Source: Listeria seeligeri serovar 1/2b str. SLCC3954
GTDB lineage: Bacteria; Bacillota; Bacilli; Lactobacillales; Listeriaceae
Direction of reading: 5' to 3'
Length of the DNA: 64,000 bases
Assembly: GCF_000027145.1 (NCBI RefSeq)
Contig: NC_013891.1
Coordinates: 1,984,001 to 2,048,000, forward strand
This document shows positions 56,194-64,000 of this stretch, piece after piece (position 1 is the stretch's first letter; each line of letters begins with the position of its first letter). The translations under genes and the position numbers were made by a program. The notes under the pieces were generated by a model, which saw only the letters and a program-made list of their open reading frames with translations, was not told where the DNA came from and did not search any database.

Positions 56194-56231
56194 TCAAAAA
56201 AAGAAAACCTTTACGGAAAATAAAGGTTTTC
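56194..56231 (-). terminator. Terminator of alsS
   Basis: Minus strand GAAAACCTTTA / TAAAGGTTTTC (11 bp) then TTTTTTT. Confidence 0.92.
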
Positions 56232-56241
56232 TAGCGTTTTC

Positions 56242-57939
56242 TTAATAAAATTGGTCTGGTAGCAAAGTTTCTCCTAGTTTGATATTATCACGATAATCAA
56301 TTGGAATATCTACTACTACTGGACCCTCTGTTTCAAGCGCTTCTTTTAAAACATCTGCTAATTCTTCTGGTTTTGTTACTCTAAGTCCTTTTGCACCAAA
56401 ACTTTCTGCAAATTTCACAATGTCAACGTCACCGAAACGAACAGCCGCTTCTTTGCCATATTTCATTTTTTGTTGGAAGGCAACCATGTCGTAGCTGCCA
56501 TCATTCCAAACGAGGTGAACAAGTGGCGCGCGGAGTCTAACGGCAGTTTCTAGTTCCATTGCAGAAAATAAGAATCCACCGTCTCCAGAAATCGAAACTA
56601 CTTTTTCTCCCGGATGAACGAGTGTTGCTGCAATTCCCCAAGGAAGAGCCACACCAAGCGTTTGCATTCCGTTACTGAAAAGCAGGCGACGCGGTTCATA
56701 GGAACGGAAATGACGCGCCATCCAAATATAATGAGAACCAACATCTACGGTCACTGTTACATTATCATCAATTGCCGAACGTAACGTTTGAATGACTGAT
56801 AACGGATGCACGCGATTTGTTTCATCGCTAACTGGCGGAACATCTCTTTCTTCCAAACGATCATGTAATTCTTTTAAAGTGGCTAGTTCTTTATCTGCTA
56901 ATTCTAAACCGCTAAATTTAGCATTTACACGGTCTAATGTTAGCGCAATATTCCCTACTAGTTCGGTCACTGGTTGGTAGTAATGATCAATATCAGCGCG
57001 AATGTCATCTAAGTGGACGATTGTTCGATCTCCAGATGCATTCCACGCTTTCGGATCGTATTCAATTGGGTCATAACCGATTGTAATTACTAAGTCTGCT
57101 TTATTAAGAAGGATATCCCCGGGTTGATTACGAAACAGCCCAACTCTTCCAAAGAAATTATCTTCTAAATCTCGAGAAATAACACCTGCTGCTTGGAAAG
57201 TTTCTACTACTGGGATACTTGTTTTTTGAAGTAAGCGACGGATCGCGCCTGTTACTTCTGGACTTGAGGCACGCATACCTAATAGTAAAACTGGTAATTT
57301 AGCTTTTTTCAAACGAGCGACTAATTTTGCAACTTGCTCTTTTGAGGCTGGTCCGTTTTCTGGTTTAGCTAGTGGGCGAATTGCTTTTACAGGTACGTTT
57401 GGTTCATTCACAATATCTTGTGGCAAACTGATAAAAGCGGCCCCTTGGTTAGGTTCAGCAGCCGAACGAAATGCGTTAGTAATCGCTTCAGGTATACTTT
57501 CGGCGTGGACAACTTCTTCACTGTATTTAGTAATTGGTCGGAATAAAGCAGCATTATCCATTGATTGGTGTGTTCTTTTTAGTCGATCTTGTCTTGTTAC
57601 ATTTCCGGCAATCGCCACAACTGGATCGCCCTCTGCTGTCGCTGTCACAAGGCCTGTTGCAAGATTAGATGCTCCTGGCCCACTAGTAACAAGAACAACA
57701 CCCGGCTTACCAGTTAAGCGCCCAATCGCAGCAGCCATAAACGCTGCATTTTGTTCATGACGACTGACAATCAGTTCAGGACCGCGTTCTTCCATCACAT
57801 CAAACACTTTATCAATCTTCGCACCAGGAATCCCAAATACATGTGTCACTCCTTGGTTAATTAAGCTATCAACAACTAAGTCTGCACCCGATTTACCTTG
57901 TTTCACTAATGTTTCTTGTTCTTTTTCCAGTTTTGCCAT
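56242..57939 (-). CDS. alsS: Acetolactate synthase, catabolic
   Basis: Condenses two pyruvates to acetolactate for acetoin overflow. The 565 residues include the catalytic Glu62 in SRHEQNAAF and the ThDP site from [13 protein letters not shown] to WND. No regulatory subunit gene adjoins it, and it is near the FAD-independent catabolic type. The start at 57939 has AAGG 9 bases before; an ATG at 57948 directly abuts it. Decarboxylation is done by AlsD. Confidence 0.94.
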   Translation of the reverse strand: MAKLEKEQETLVKQGKSGADLVVDSLINQGVTHVFGIPGAKIDKVFDVMEERGPELIVSRHEQNAAFMAAAIGRLTGKPGVVLVTSGPGASNLATGLVTATAEGDPVVAIAGNVTRQDRLKRTHQSMDNAALFRPITKYSEEVVHAESIPEAITNAFRSAAEPNQGAAFISLPQDIVNEPNVPVKAIRPLAKPENGPASKEQVAKLVARLKKAKLPVLLLGMRASSPEVTGAIRRLLQKTSIPVVETFQAAGVISRDLEDNFFGRVGLFRNQPGDILLNKADLVITIGYDPIEYDPKAWNASGDRTIVHLDDIRADIDHYYQPVTELVGNIALTLDRVNAKFSGLELADKELATLKELHDRLEERDVPPVSDETNRVHPLSVIQTLRSAIDDNVTVTVDVGSHYIWMARHFRSYEPRRLLFSNGMQTLGVALPWGIAATLVHPGEKVVSISGDGGFLFSAMELETAVRLRAPLVHLVWNDGSYDMVAFQQKMKYGKEAAVRFGDVDIVKFAESFGAKGLRVTKPEELADVLKEALETEGPVVVDIPIDYRDNIKLGETLLPDQFY

Positions 57940-57981
57940 CTTTATCATCCTTTGTTATATAAAATAATTAAATTTAAATAG

Positions 57982-58090
57982 TACAGTTTATATATAATAT
58001 TCATTTACAAGATTTATTATACTACTTAACGTAATTAATGCAAGATTGGCGACTTGAAAACTGTTATATAATTTTACGAAAACTGTTATA
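57982..58090 (-). promoter_or_regulatory. alsS promoter region with TAACAGTTT repeats
   Basis: On the minus strand two copies of TATAACAGTTTT (58079-58090 and 58057-58068, 22 bp apart) lie upstream of TTGCAT (58038-58043), a 16-bp spacer and TATAAT (58016-58021), preceded by TAAGTAG as at alsD. A downstream AAACTGTA (57982-57989) completes the same layout as at alsD. Confidence 0.65.
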
Positions 58091-58127
58091 CAAAAAAAGA
58101 AAGAACTTAGCATAACTAAGTCCTTTC
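58091..58127 (-). terminator. Terminator of the ABC transporter operon
   Basis: Minus strand AAAGGACTTAG / CTAAGTTCTTT (one G-U) with a 5-base loop, then TTTTTTTG. Confidence 0.9.
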
Positions 58128-58133
58128 GCTTAT

Positions 58134-59591
58134 TTATTCTTGTGATGCGCGGTAATCATCATATTGTTTTTGCATTTCTTTCATTACTTTTTTCATTCCC
58201 GCATCGTTTAGTTTATCTTTGAATTTCGCTGTATATTCTACTGGGTCCACTGTTCCAGTAAGAAGCGCTGGAGCAAATTCATTACATACATTGGTAATCG
58301 AGGCTATTTCCGTCCTTACTTTGGAAGAATCAAAGTAGAATCCTAGGCCTGGTGAAGCAACTGATTTATCATTGAACGCTTTGAATTGGTCCCATTTATC
58401 AACTGGTTCATCTTCATATAATTTTAAGATAAAGTGGTTTCCAAGCGCATAAGTAGGCATGCTATAACGTTCTACTCGCGCTGGTAAATCTTGAATCTTG
58501 CCATCTTCTAATTCTTTGTAGTGTGTTCCTTCAATACCTTTGTCAACTAGATTACGCAAATATTCATCTGTGTTTAGTAAATCAAGGAATTTCACTGCTT
58601 CTTTTGGATGTTGACTTGTAACAGATACTGCTTGAATCGCGCCTGTTACAGAATTATTTTTGATGATCGGTGTTTCTGCAATTGGTTGTGTTACTACTTT
58701 ATATTTACCACCAGTATTTTTGTCCCAGATATTTTCTGCGTATGGTTGATATTTTTCAATACGCACAAACCAATTTTCTTTATCATAAGACCATGGATCC
58801 GTAGAAGTTGCAATATCTTTCGTTACATAACCTTTTTCGTAGTAGCTGTGAAGTGCTTTAAGTGTTTCAAGCGTATCAGGTTGGTCGTAGAAATTGACGA
58901 TTTCTCCAGTGTCTTCGTATTGATTGACAGCGAATGGTAGTGGCACAGCATTATCAATCAAATAATCATAGGCAAAAGCTGGTTTGAAATCTTTATTTCC
59001 GCCAATTGGTGTAATACTTGGTTCATTTTCTTTAATAGTTTTTAGCAGTGGCTCTAAGTCGCTAAAGCTTTTTACTTTGGTTACATCCATATTGTATTTA
59101 TCTACTAAATCTTTGTTGAAAACGTACACTTGTTGTTCGCCGACTTCTTTATTGGAAGGAACGCCGTAAATATTCCCATCAATGGTCGCGCCTTGCCAAA
59201 GTACATCATTTAACTCAGCTTTCATTTTCTTACCTTCTTTATCTAAATACTTGTTAAGCGGTAAGAAAGCACCTTTTTGCGAATAAGAAACAAATTCACC
59301 AGCAGCGGTGTAAGCAATATCAAAATTTTCGCCTGAATTGATAACTGTTTGCATTCGTTTTCCGTAGTCGCCCCAGTCAATTTGAGTCATTTCTACTTTG
59401 ACACCGATTTTTTCTTCGGTATATTTATTTACTTCTTTCATAACTTCTTCCGTGTCTTTTTGTGGTGTTCCTATCATGTACCATTTCAGTGTTGGAACTT
59501 CTTCTGCATCTGCTTTTTCATCGCCCCCACAAGCACTTAAACCAAGCAGCAAGCAAAGTGACGCGATAATTACTCCCCATTTCTTTTTCAT
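58134..59591 (-). CDS. Extracellular solute-binding lipoprotein (sugar ABC importer)
   Basis: A 485-residue receptor with a lipoprotein signal ending LSAC (Cys21) and a long family-1-type binding fold, as in LplA/YtcQ for complex sugars. It is last of three transporter genes. The substrate is probably an oligosaccharide or cell-wall-derived glycan. The encoded ATPase is not nearby and is likely shared, as for other Firmicute LplABC systems. Confidence 0.9.
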   Translation of the reverse strand: MKKKWGVIIASLCLLLGLSACGGDEKADAEEVPTLKWYMIGTPQKDTEEVMKEVNKYTEEKIGVKVEMTQIDWGDYGKRMQTVINSGENFDIAYTAAGEFVSYSQKGAFLPLNKYLDKEGKKMKAELNDVLWQGATIDGNIYGVPSNKEVGEQQVYVFNKDLVDKYNMDVTKVKSFSDLEPLLKTIKENEPSITPIGGNKDFKPAFAYDYLIDNAVPLPFAVNQYEDTGEIVNFYDQPDTLETLKALHSYYEKGYVTKDIATSTDPWSYDKENWFVRIEKYQPYAENIWDKNTGGKYKVVTQPIAETPIIKNNSVTGAIQAVSVTSQHPKEAVKFLDLLNTDEYLRNLVDKGIEGTHYKELEDGKIQDLPARVERYSMPTYALGNHFILKLYEDEPVDKWDQFKAFNDKSVASPGLGFYFDSSKVRTEIASITNVCNEFAPALLTGTVDPVEYTAKFKDKLNDAGMKKVMKEMQKQYDDYRASQE

Positions 59592-59609
59592 TTGTTTCCC
59601 TCCATTTTT

Positions 59610-60581
59610 TTATTCTTTAACGCCGCCGATTGTTAGCCCACTAATAAAGTATTTTTGGAAAAATGGATACGTTACAGCGATTGGTAAAGTTGAGATAACT
59701 ACCATCGCCATTTTTGCCCCATCTTGTGGTATGGACTGGAATGCGCCGGCCGTATAAGCAATTTCTGAATTTTGTCGCATAAATTCTAAGTTGTTTTCAA
59801 TTTTCATTAGTAGCGACTGCAAAGGAACTAAACTCGGTTTATCAATGTAAAGTGATGCTTGAAACCAATCATTCCAGTAACCAAGCGTTGAGAAAAGTGC
59901 GATTGTCGCAAGCCCTGGTAATGAAAGCGGAATAACCATTTGCAAAAAGATTCGGAGTTCTCCCGCTCCTTCAATCCGAGCCGCTTCAAGAATCGGTTCT
60001 GGGATGGAACGCAAGAAGAAAGTACGCATAATCATAATGTAAAATGCATTCATAGCGAGCGGTAAAATCAGTGCCCAAATACTATTTCTTAAATGTAAAA
60101 ATTGTGTCATAACAATATACGCTGGTACCATACCACCACTAAATAGCATCGTGAAAAATGCGATAAAAGTGAATTGACGACGGTATTTGAATTGCGGTCT
60201 GGATATAGCATATGAATAAAGTGCAATCATCGCTACACTGCAAACTGTCCCAACTACTGTAACTATGATAGTTACTCCGTATGATTGTAATAATTGTCCT
60301 TTCATATTCCATAAATATTCGTACGCTTCCGTGCTCCACTCTTTTGGTATCAGTTGAAAGCCATTTGCCGCAAGAGATGCTTCACTCGAAAACGAGATAA
60401 CAATAATGTATAGAAATGGAAAGACACAAATAATCGCAAGGAAAGCGAGCAAAATATTCATCGCTATATTCATTTTTTTATTGAAACCAATAATATCTTT
60501 TGATGGTTGATTTTTACCCGGTTTTTCTATTTCGCCTCGTACTTGTTCTAATTCACTAGCTACTTCAAGATTTTCTGCCAA
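59610..60581 (-). CDS. Sugar ABC permease (LplC type)
   Basis: A 323-residue membrane subunit of about six helices. The EAA loop EAARIEGAGELRIFLQMVIP couples it to the ATPase. It sits between its partner permease and the binding-protein gene. Confidence 0.91.
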   Translation of the reverse strand: MAENLEVASELEQVRGEIEKPGKNQPSKDIIGFNKKMNIAMNILLAFLAIICVFPFLYIIVISFSSEASLAANGFQLIPKEWSTEAYEYLWNMKGQLLQSYGVTIIVTVVGTVCSVAMIALYSYAISRPQFKYRRQFTFIAFFTMLFSGGMVPAYIVMTQFLHLRNSIWALILPLAMNAFYIMIMRTFFLRSIPEPILEAARIEGAGELRIFLQMVIPLSLPGLATIALFSTLGYWNDWFQASLYIDKPSLVPLQSLLMKIENNLEFMRQNSEIAYTAGAFQSIPQDGAKMAMVVISTLPIAVTYPFFQKYFISGLTIGGVKE

Positions 60582-60599
60582 ATAAACTCGCCTCCTTTT

Positions 60600-61538
60600 T
60601 TAGAATAAAGCATACTCTGGGTTTATTTTTTTCACAATATAGTTTGTCAGTATCACGAGAATAAAACCAACAATCGACTGATAAAAACCAGCTGCTGCAC
60701 TCATACTCATATCTCCAAGCGAGGTTAGTCCTCGGTATACATATGTATCAATAACATCCGTCACTGGATAAAGTGGCCCTGAATTTCGCGGTAACTGGTA
60801 AAACAAGCCAAAGTCAGAGTTGAAAATTTTCCCGACATTTAAAATCGTTAAAATAACCATCAGCGGAGTTAAAGCAGGAATAGTTACATGCCTGATTTGT
60901 TGCCATTTGCCAGCCCCGTCAATCATTGCAGCCTCGTAGTAAGTGCGGTCAATCCCAGCAATAGCAGCTAAGTAGACAATACTTCCGTAACCAAGCCCTT
61001 TCCATACATTCATCATAATCAAAATAAATGGCCAATATTTCGGATCGTTGTACCATGAAATCGGATCTTGACCAAATGCTACTAAAATATTATTAACAAG
61101 TCCGCTATCTTCACTCAAAAAGCTGAATAAGAAGTAACTAACTACTACCCATGATAAGAAATGCGGGAAAAGCATCCCCGTTTGGTAAATTTTTGCTCCT
61201 CGTTTATTTAGTAAGCTGTTAAATATAATCGCTAGTGCTACACCAAGAACTAGCCCCACAATAATAAATACTAAATTATAAAGAACGGTGTTTCGGGTAA
61301 TAATAAAAGCATCGTCTGTTTGGAAAAGGAATTTAAAATTTTCAAGCCCCACCCAGTCGCTACTCATAATACTGGATAAAAATCCATTCCCATCAATCTT
61401 GTAATCTTTGAACGCAATAACCGTACCAAACATCGGCAGGTAGGAGAAAACCAGGAACCACAGAACTCCTGGAAGTACCATTAATAGCCAAATCCGATTT
61501 GCTCGAATTTGTGATAAAACTTTTTTCAATCCATCCAC
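60600..61538 (-). CDS. Sugar ABC permease (LplB type)
   Basis: A 312-residue partner permease of about six helices, with the EAA loop YYEAAMIDGAGKWQQIRHVT. It is the first transporter gene of the operon; a cre-like site precedes its start. Confidence 0.91.
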   Translation of the reverse strand: MDGLKKVLSQIRANRIWLLMVLPGVLWFLVFSYLPMFGTVIAFKDYKIDGNGFLSSIMSSDWVGLENFKFLFQTDDAFIITRNTVLYNLVFIIVGLVLGVALAIIFNSLLNKRGAKIYQTGMLFPHFLSWVVVSYFLFSFLSEDSGLVNNILVAFGQDPISWYNDPKYWPFILIMMNVWKGLGYGSIVYLAAIAGIDRTYYEAAMIDGAGKWQQIRHVTIPALTPLMVILTILNVGKIFNSDFGLFYQLPRNSGPLYPVTDVIDTYVYRGLTSLGDMSMSAAAGFYQSIVGFILVILTNYIVKKINPEYALF

Positions 61539-61548
61539 CCCTCTTTTT

Positions 61549-61562
61549 TGTAAGTGCTTTCA
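61549..61562. promoter_or_regulatory. cre-like site before the ABC permease genes
   Basis: TGTAAGTGCTTTCA matches the cre consensus TGNAARCGNWWNCA with one mismatch. It lies 11 bases upstream of the permease start, so it could block elongation. Confidence 0.6.
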
Positions 61563-61644
61563 ACATCTTAAGTTTATCTTTTTTAGAAGGGTTTAAACAG
61601 TTGCTGATGTTTAGATTTATAGACAAATATTAGAAATATATTTT

Positions 61645-63129
61645 TTATTGGTGGATTTTCCGGTAGCGGCTCGGCGTTTCTCCTGTGTGCTTTTTAAACT
61701 GCCGATAAAAGTAAGCCATATCCGTATAGCCCGATTTGCTTGCTATTACCGTCAAGTTGTCTTGTGACTGGAGCAACTCTTCTTTCGCATAATTTACCCG
61801 ATACCGGTTTAAATAGTCCGTAAAATGCTCCCCCATCTCTTTTTGGAAAAGTTGTCCTAAGTATACGGCGTTAATATGGAAGTCGTTCCCGAGTGTTTTT
61901 AATGACATTCCTTCTGCAAAATGTTCCTTAATATAGTTAAGCACATTTTGGATAATTGGGCTTTTGGACTGATCTGTTTGTTTTTTTCGATTGTAATAAC
62001 GGATCGCGTAAGTTAGGGTCGTCGCTTCCAGGCCTTCAATACTTGTTTCTTCGGCAATTTTTTCCATGGATTCAGTTAATTCTTTCGGATCTGCTTCGGC
62101 CATCAGAACAAGTAATTCACTTAAAATATGCAACATTTGATGTGGATCACTTTCTACTTTATGATCTAGCCACTCTTGGAAAAAACTCCTAATCCATGCT
62201 TTGATTTCTTTTTCATTATTCATTACTAATAACTTAGCGAGTTGATGTTGTTTCCGTTTGGGACGCCAAGTATGTTTCGTTCGTTTTTGAAAAGCAATCA
62301 AGCTTCCACTACTTTGGACTAAACGTTCTGGTTGTAATCTAGTTAACTGGCGAAAAGCTTGGGGATACATCATTTCTCCTTGTACCTTTTCGCTAACAAA
62401 TAAATAAAAGGCATCGTTTTTTAAATAGTTTTTAATATCACTTTGAATAGTTAGAACTTGCTCAGATAAAGAAGTGGTTTCTTCTATTCCTATGATAATT
62501 TCGTTTTCTGGTGTTAATAGCATGAACGGATATTTCAGTCGGTATTCTTCTGAAAGATTTTTCCAGTCTGCGTTATTTACTTCTTTGGTTGGTTGGATTT
62601 GGATAAGAACAGCATTTTTGGTTTGTCCAAGTGTCATGTCATATAATGCTAACCGCTCTTCCCATTCCTCTTTATTAATCCGCATGTGCAACCAGCGCCA
62701 AATCGTATTGTCACGTAAAATATAGTATGCTTCTTCCCTTGGTATGACTTTATTCGTCACTTGTTTGTTCTCTATTTGAATAAGTGTTTCTTTCAGTTCG
62801 AGTTCGTTTAACGGTTTTAAAAGATAGTTTTCGATACCTGCTGAAAGCCCTCTTTTTATATAATGAAAGTCTTCAAAGCCAGACAGTACAATCGTTTTGG
62901 TTGTTGGTTGTTTTTTCTTCCATGCATCAATTAATTCAAGCCCATCCATTACCGGCATTTGAATATCAGTTAAAAGTACATCTACGTGTTGTTCGCTAAA
63001 TAAATCAAGAGCTACTGCACCATTAGGGGCTGTTCCAACTATTTCTATTTCTTGTTCAAACTCTGGGATGATGCTTTCTAAACCTTTGACAATAAGTGGC
63101 TCGTCATCTACTAGTACTATCTTTAGCAT
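61645..63129 (-). CDS. Response regulator with AraC DNA-binding domain (YesN type)
   Basis: A 494-residue regulator: an N-terminal receiver domain with phospho-acceptor Asp55 in LLTDIQMPV, a long middle region, and a C-terminal AraC-type double helix-turn-helix (TVIASKSGYTDMAYFYRQFKKH, split). It probably activates the adjacent sugar transporter when its kinase senses an external sugar. Its start overlaps the kinase stop by one base (TAATG). Confidence 0.9.
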   Translation of the reverse strand: MLKIVLVDDEPLIVKGLESIIPEFEQEIEIVGTAPNGAVALDLFSEQHVDVLLTDIQMPVMDGLELIDAWKKKQPTTKTIVLSGFEDFHYIKRGLSAGIENYLLKPLNELELKETLIQIENKQVTNKVIPREEAYYILRDNTIWRWLHMRINKEEWEERLALYDMTLGQTKNAVLIQIQPTKEVNNADWKNLSEEYRLKYPFMLLTPENEIIIGIEETTSLSEQVLTIQSDIKNYLKNDAFYLFVSEKVQGEMMYPQAFRQLTRLQPERLVQSSGSLIAFQKRTKHTWRPKRKQHQLAKLLVMNNEKEIKAWIRSFFQEWLDHKVESDPHQMLHILSELLVLMAEADPKELTESMEKIAEETSIEGLEATTLTYAIRYYNRKKQTDQSKSPIIQNVLNYIKEHFAEGMSLKTLGNDFHINAVYLGQLFQKEMGEHFTDYLNRYRVNYAKEELLQSQDNLTVIASKSGYTDMAYFYRQFKKHTGETPSRYRKIHQ

Positions 63130-64000
63130 TACTTTTCTCCTCCCGTATGTTCTGGTACTTGGAATAAAATAATGGTACCTTCGTTTGGTTTACTCATGAT
63201 TGTTAGTTGATAAGCTTCACCGTATAGTAACTGCAATCGTTTATTTAAATTTGCGAGTCCAATGTGACTGGATTCTGTTTTCCCTTTAATCGTTTCTTGT
63301 ATTTCTGTTAATTTTTCCGCCGTCATTCCTGAACCGTTATCCATGACTTGGAAATACAAATTATTGTCTTTTGCTGTAACTATAATCGTAACTCTCGGCT
63401 GACGATTTTCTTTATACGCATACTTAAAAAAGTTTTCAATCAAAGGTTGTAAGGCAAACCGTGGTATAGAGGTGGTGGTGAAACGTTTTTCGATGTTGAT
63501 TTCTAGTTCAATTGGTTGCTCATGGCGCATTTCCATGAAACGGACATATTGCTTCACATAATTAATTTCTTCCCCAAGCGTGGTAATTTCGCGGTGGTTC
63601 GCAGTGTAACGTAACAATGTCGCGAGCTGATAAATCATGTCACTCGTTGCTTTTGCTCCCTCCACCCGTGCATTCATCCGGATTGCTTCGAGTGAATTAT
63701 AAAGAAAATGTGGCTGAACTTGTCCTTGAAGCGCTTTCAACCTTGCTTTTTGTTCCTCCATTTCAAGCGAATAAACCTTTTTAATATAAGCGTCTAGATT
63801 TTCAGTCATGTGATTAAAGCGTTCACTAATCATCGTTAGTTCATCGCCGTAATTGTCCACTGGTAGTTTCGCATCAAGCGTCCCGTTTTCCACTCGATTC
63901 ATTCCACCAATAATTGTCAAAATCCGTTTTGAGTAACGACGACTAATTATAAAGTTGATGCTAATTGAAAAAATTACTAACAGAAGACCGATTCCAAATA
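63129..64000 (-). CDS. Sensor histidine kinase (YesM type), 5' end missing
   Basis: The C-terminal part of a membrane sensor kinase that phosphorylates the YesN-type regulator. The gene continues past the right edge. Visible are the end of a membrane helix (LLLVIFSISINFII), a HAMP domain, the His_kinase motif with the phospho-His in QVQPHFLYNSLEAIR, and a HATPase domain with DNGSGM and GLANLNKRLQL. The N-terminal extracellular sensor lies outside the window. Confidence 0.9.
   Translation of the reverse strand, partial: FGIGLLLVIFSISINFIISRRYSKRILTIIGGMNRVENGTLDAKLPVDNYGDELTMISERFNHMTENLDAYIKKVYSLEMEEQKARLKALQGQVQPHFLYNSLEAIRMNARVEGAKATSDMIYQLATLLRYTANHREITTLGEEINYVKQYVRFMEMRHEQPIELEINIEKRFTTTSIPRFALQPLIENFFKYAYKENRQPRVTIIVTAKDNNLYFQVMDNGSGMTAEKLTEIQETIKGKTESSHIGLANLNKRLQLLYGEAYQLTIMSKPNEGTIILFQVPEHTGGEK

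Noticed and set aside
61585-61600. AACTGTTTAAAC near the ABC operon as an als-type site
   Set aside because: Only one copy, and the sequence is better read as a chance GTTTAAAC palindrome.

Overview
The window is a low-GC Firmicute chromosome, almost certainly Listeria sensu stricto (L. monocytogenes or a close relative). The evidence is gene order: ribU, resDE, rluB-scpBA, lysA, punA-deoB-xerD, fur, fhu, dinB, rnz, zwf, ilv-leu, alsD, the deo genes, a mannose-family PTS operon, alsS, then a YesMN-type ABC operon. This matches the arrangement I recall from the L. monocytogenes EGD-e stretch around lmo1945-lmo2011. The species cannot be fixed from the sequence alone. There are no rRNA or tRNA genes, insertion sequences, prophage genes or CRISPR arrays.

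Layout. 1-0.9 kb: the 5' part of a riboflavin transporter (ribU) under an FMN riboswitch with its own terminator. 1-7.7 kb: acyl-CoA thioesterase, the ResDE two-component system, a pseudouridine synthase with the ScpAB condensin partners, and diaminopimelate decarboxylase. 7.9-11.4 kb: nucleoside catabolism genes (punA, deoB) with xerD, then fur behind a perfect PerR box. 11.7-16.7 kb: a divergent ferric-hydroxamate uptake locus (fhuDBG against fhuC plus a ferredoxin-type reductase) carrying three Fur boxes. 16.8-19.2 kb: an ABC exporter with its own TetR repressor and twin operators. 19.2-23 kb: nudF, an XpaC/TelA pair, and dinB with an SOS box.

23.1-26.8 kb looks accessory. It holds a cytosolic beta-propeller protein of unknown function, a convergent membrane-anchored arylsulfate sulfotransferase with all four catalytic residues, and an unannotated-looking 25-residue membrane peptide. 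26.8-32 kb: SDR, RNase Z, zwf, YueI, a 45-residue two-helix peptide, a small DUF6884-like protein and a GNAT acetyltransferase. 32-43.6 kb: the nine-gene branched-chain amino-acid operon ilvDBNC-leuABCD-ilvA, preceded by a short leader peptide with Ile/Leu/Val codons and an attenuator.

43.6-58.1 kb: acetoin genes alsD and alsS lie 12 kb apart but share matching promoters and a repeated TAACAGTTT motif. Between them are deoxyribonucleoside genes (pdp, a LacI regulator, deoC, a SorC/DeoR regulator). Next comes an operon of two HutC-type regulators, a mannose-family PTS and two SIS proteins that resembles loci for fructoselysine/glucoselysine use, then an aldo/keto reductase behind a 19-bp-spaced MerR-type promoter. 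58.1-64 kb: a carbohydrate ABC transporter with a YesN/YesM-type two-component system, cut off by the right edge.

Themes: iron and peroxide control (PerR to Fur to fhu), carbon catabolite control (several cre-like sites), and overflow metabolism from pyruvate, where IlvB and AlsS make acetolactate for different purposes.
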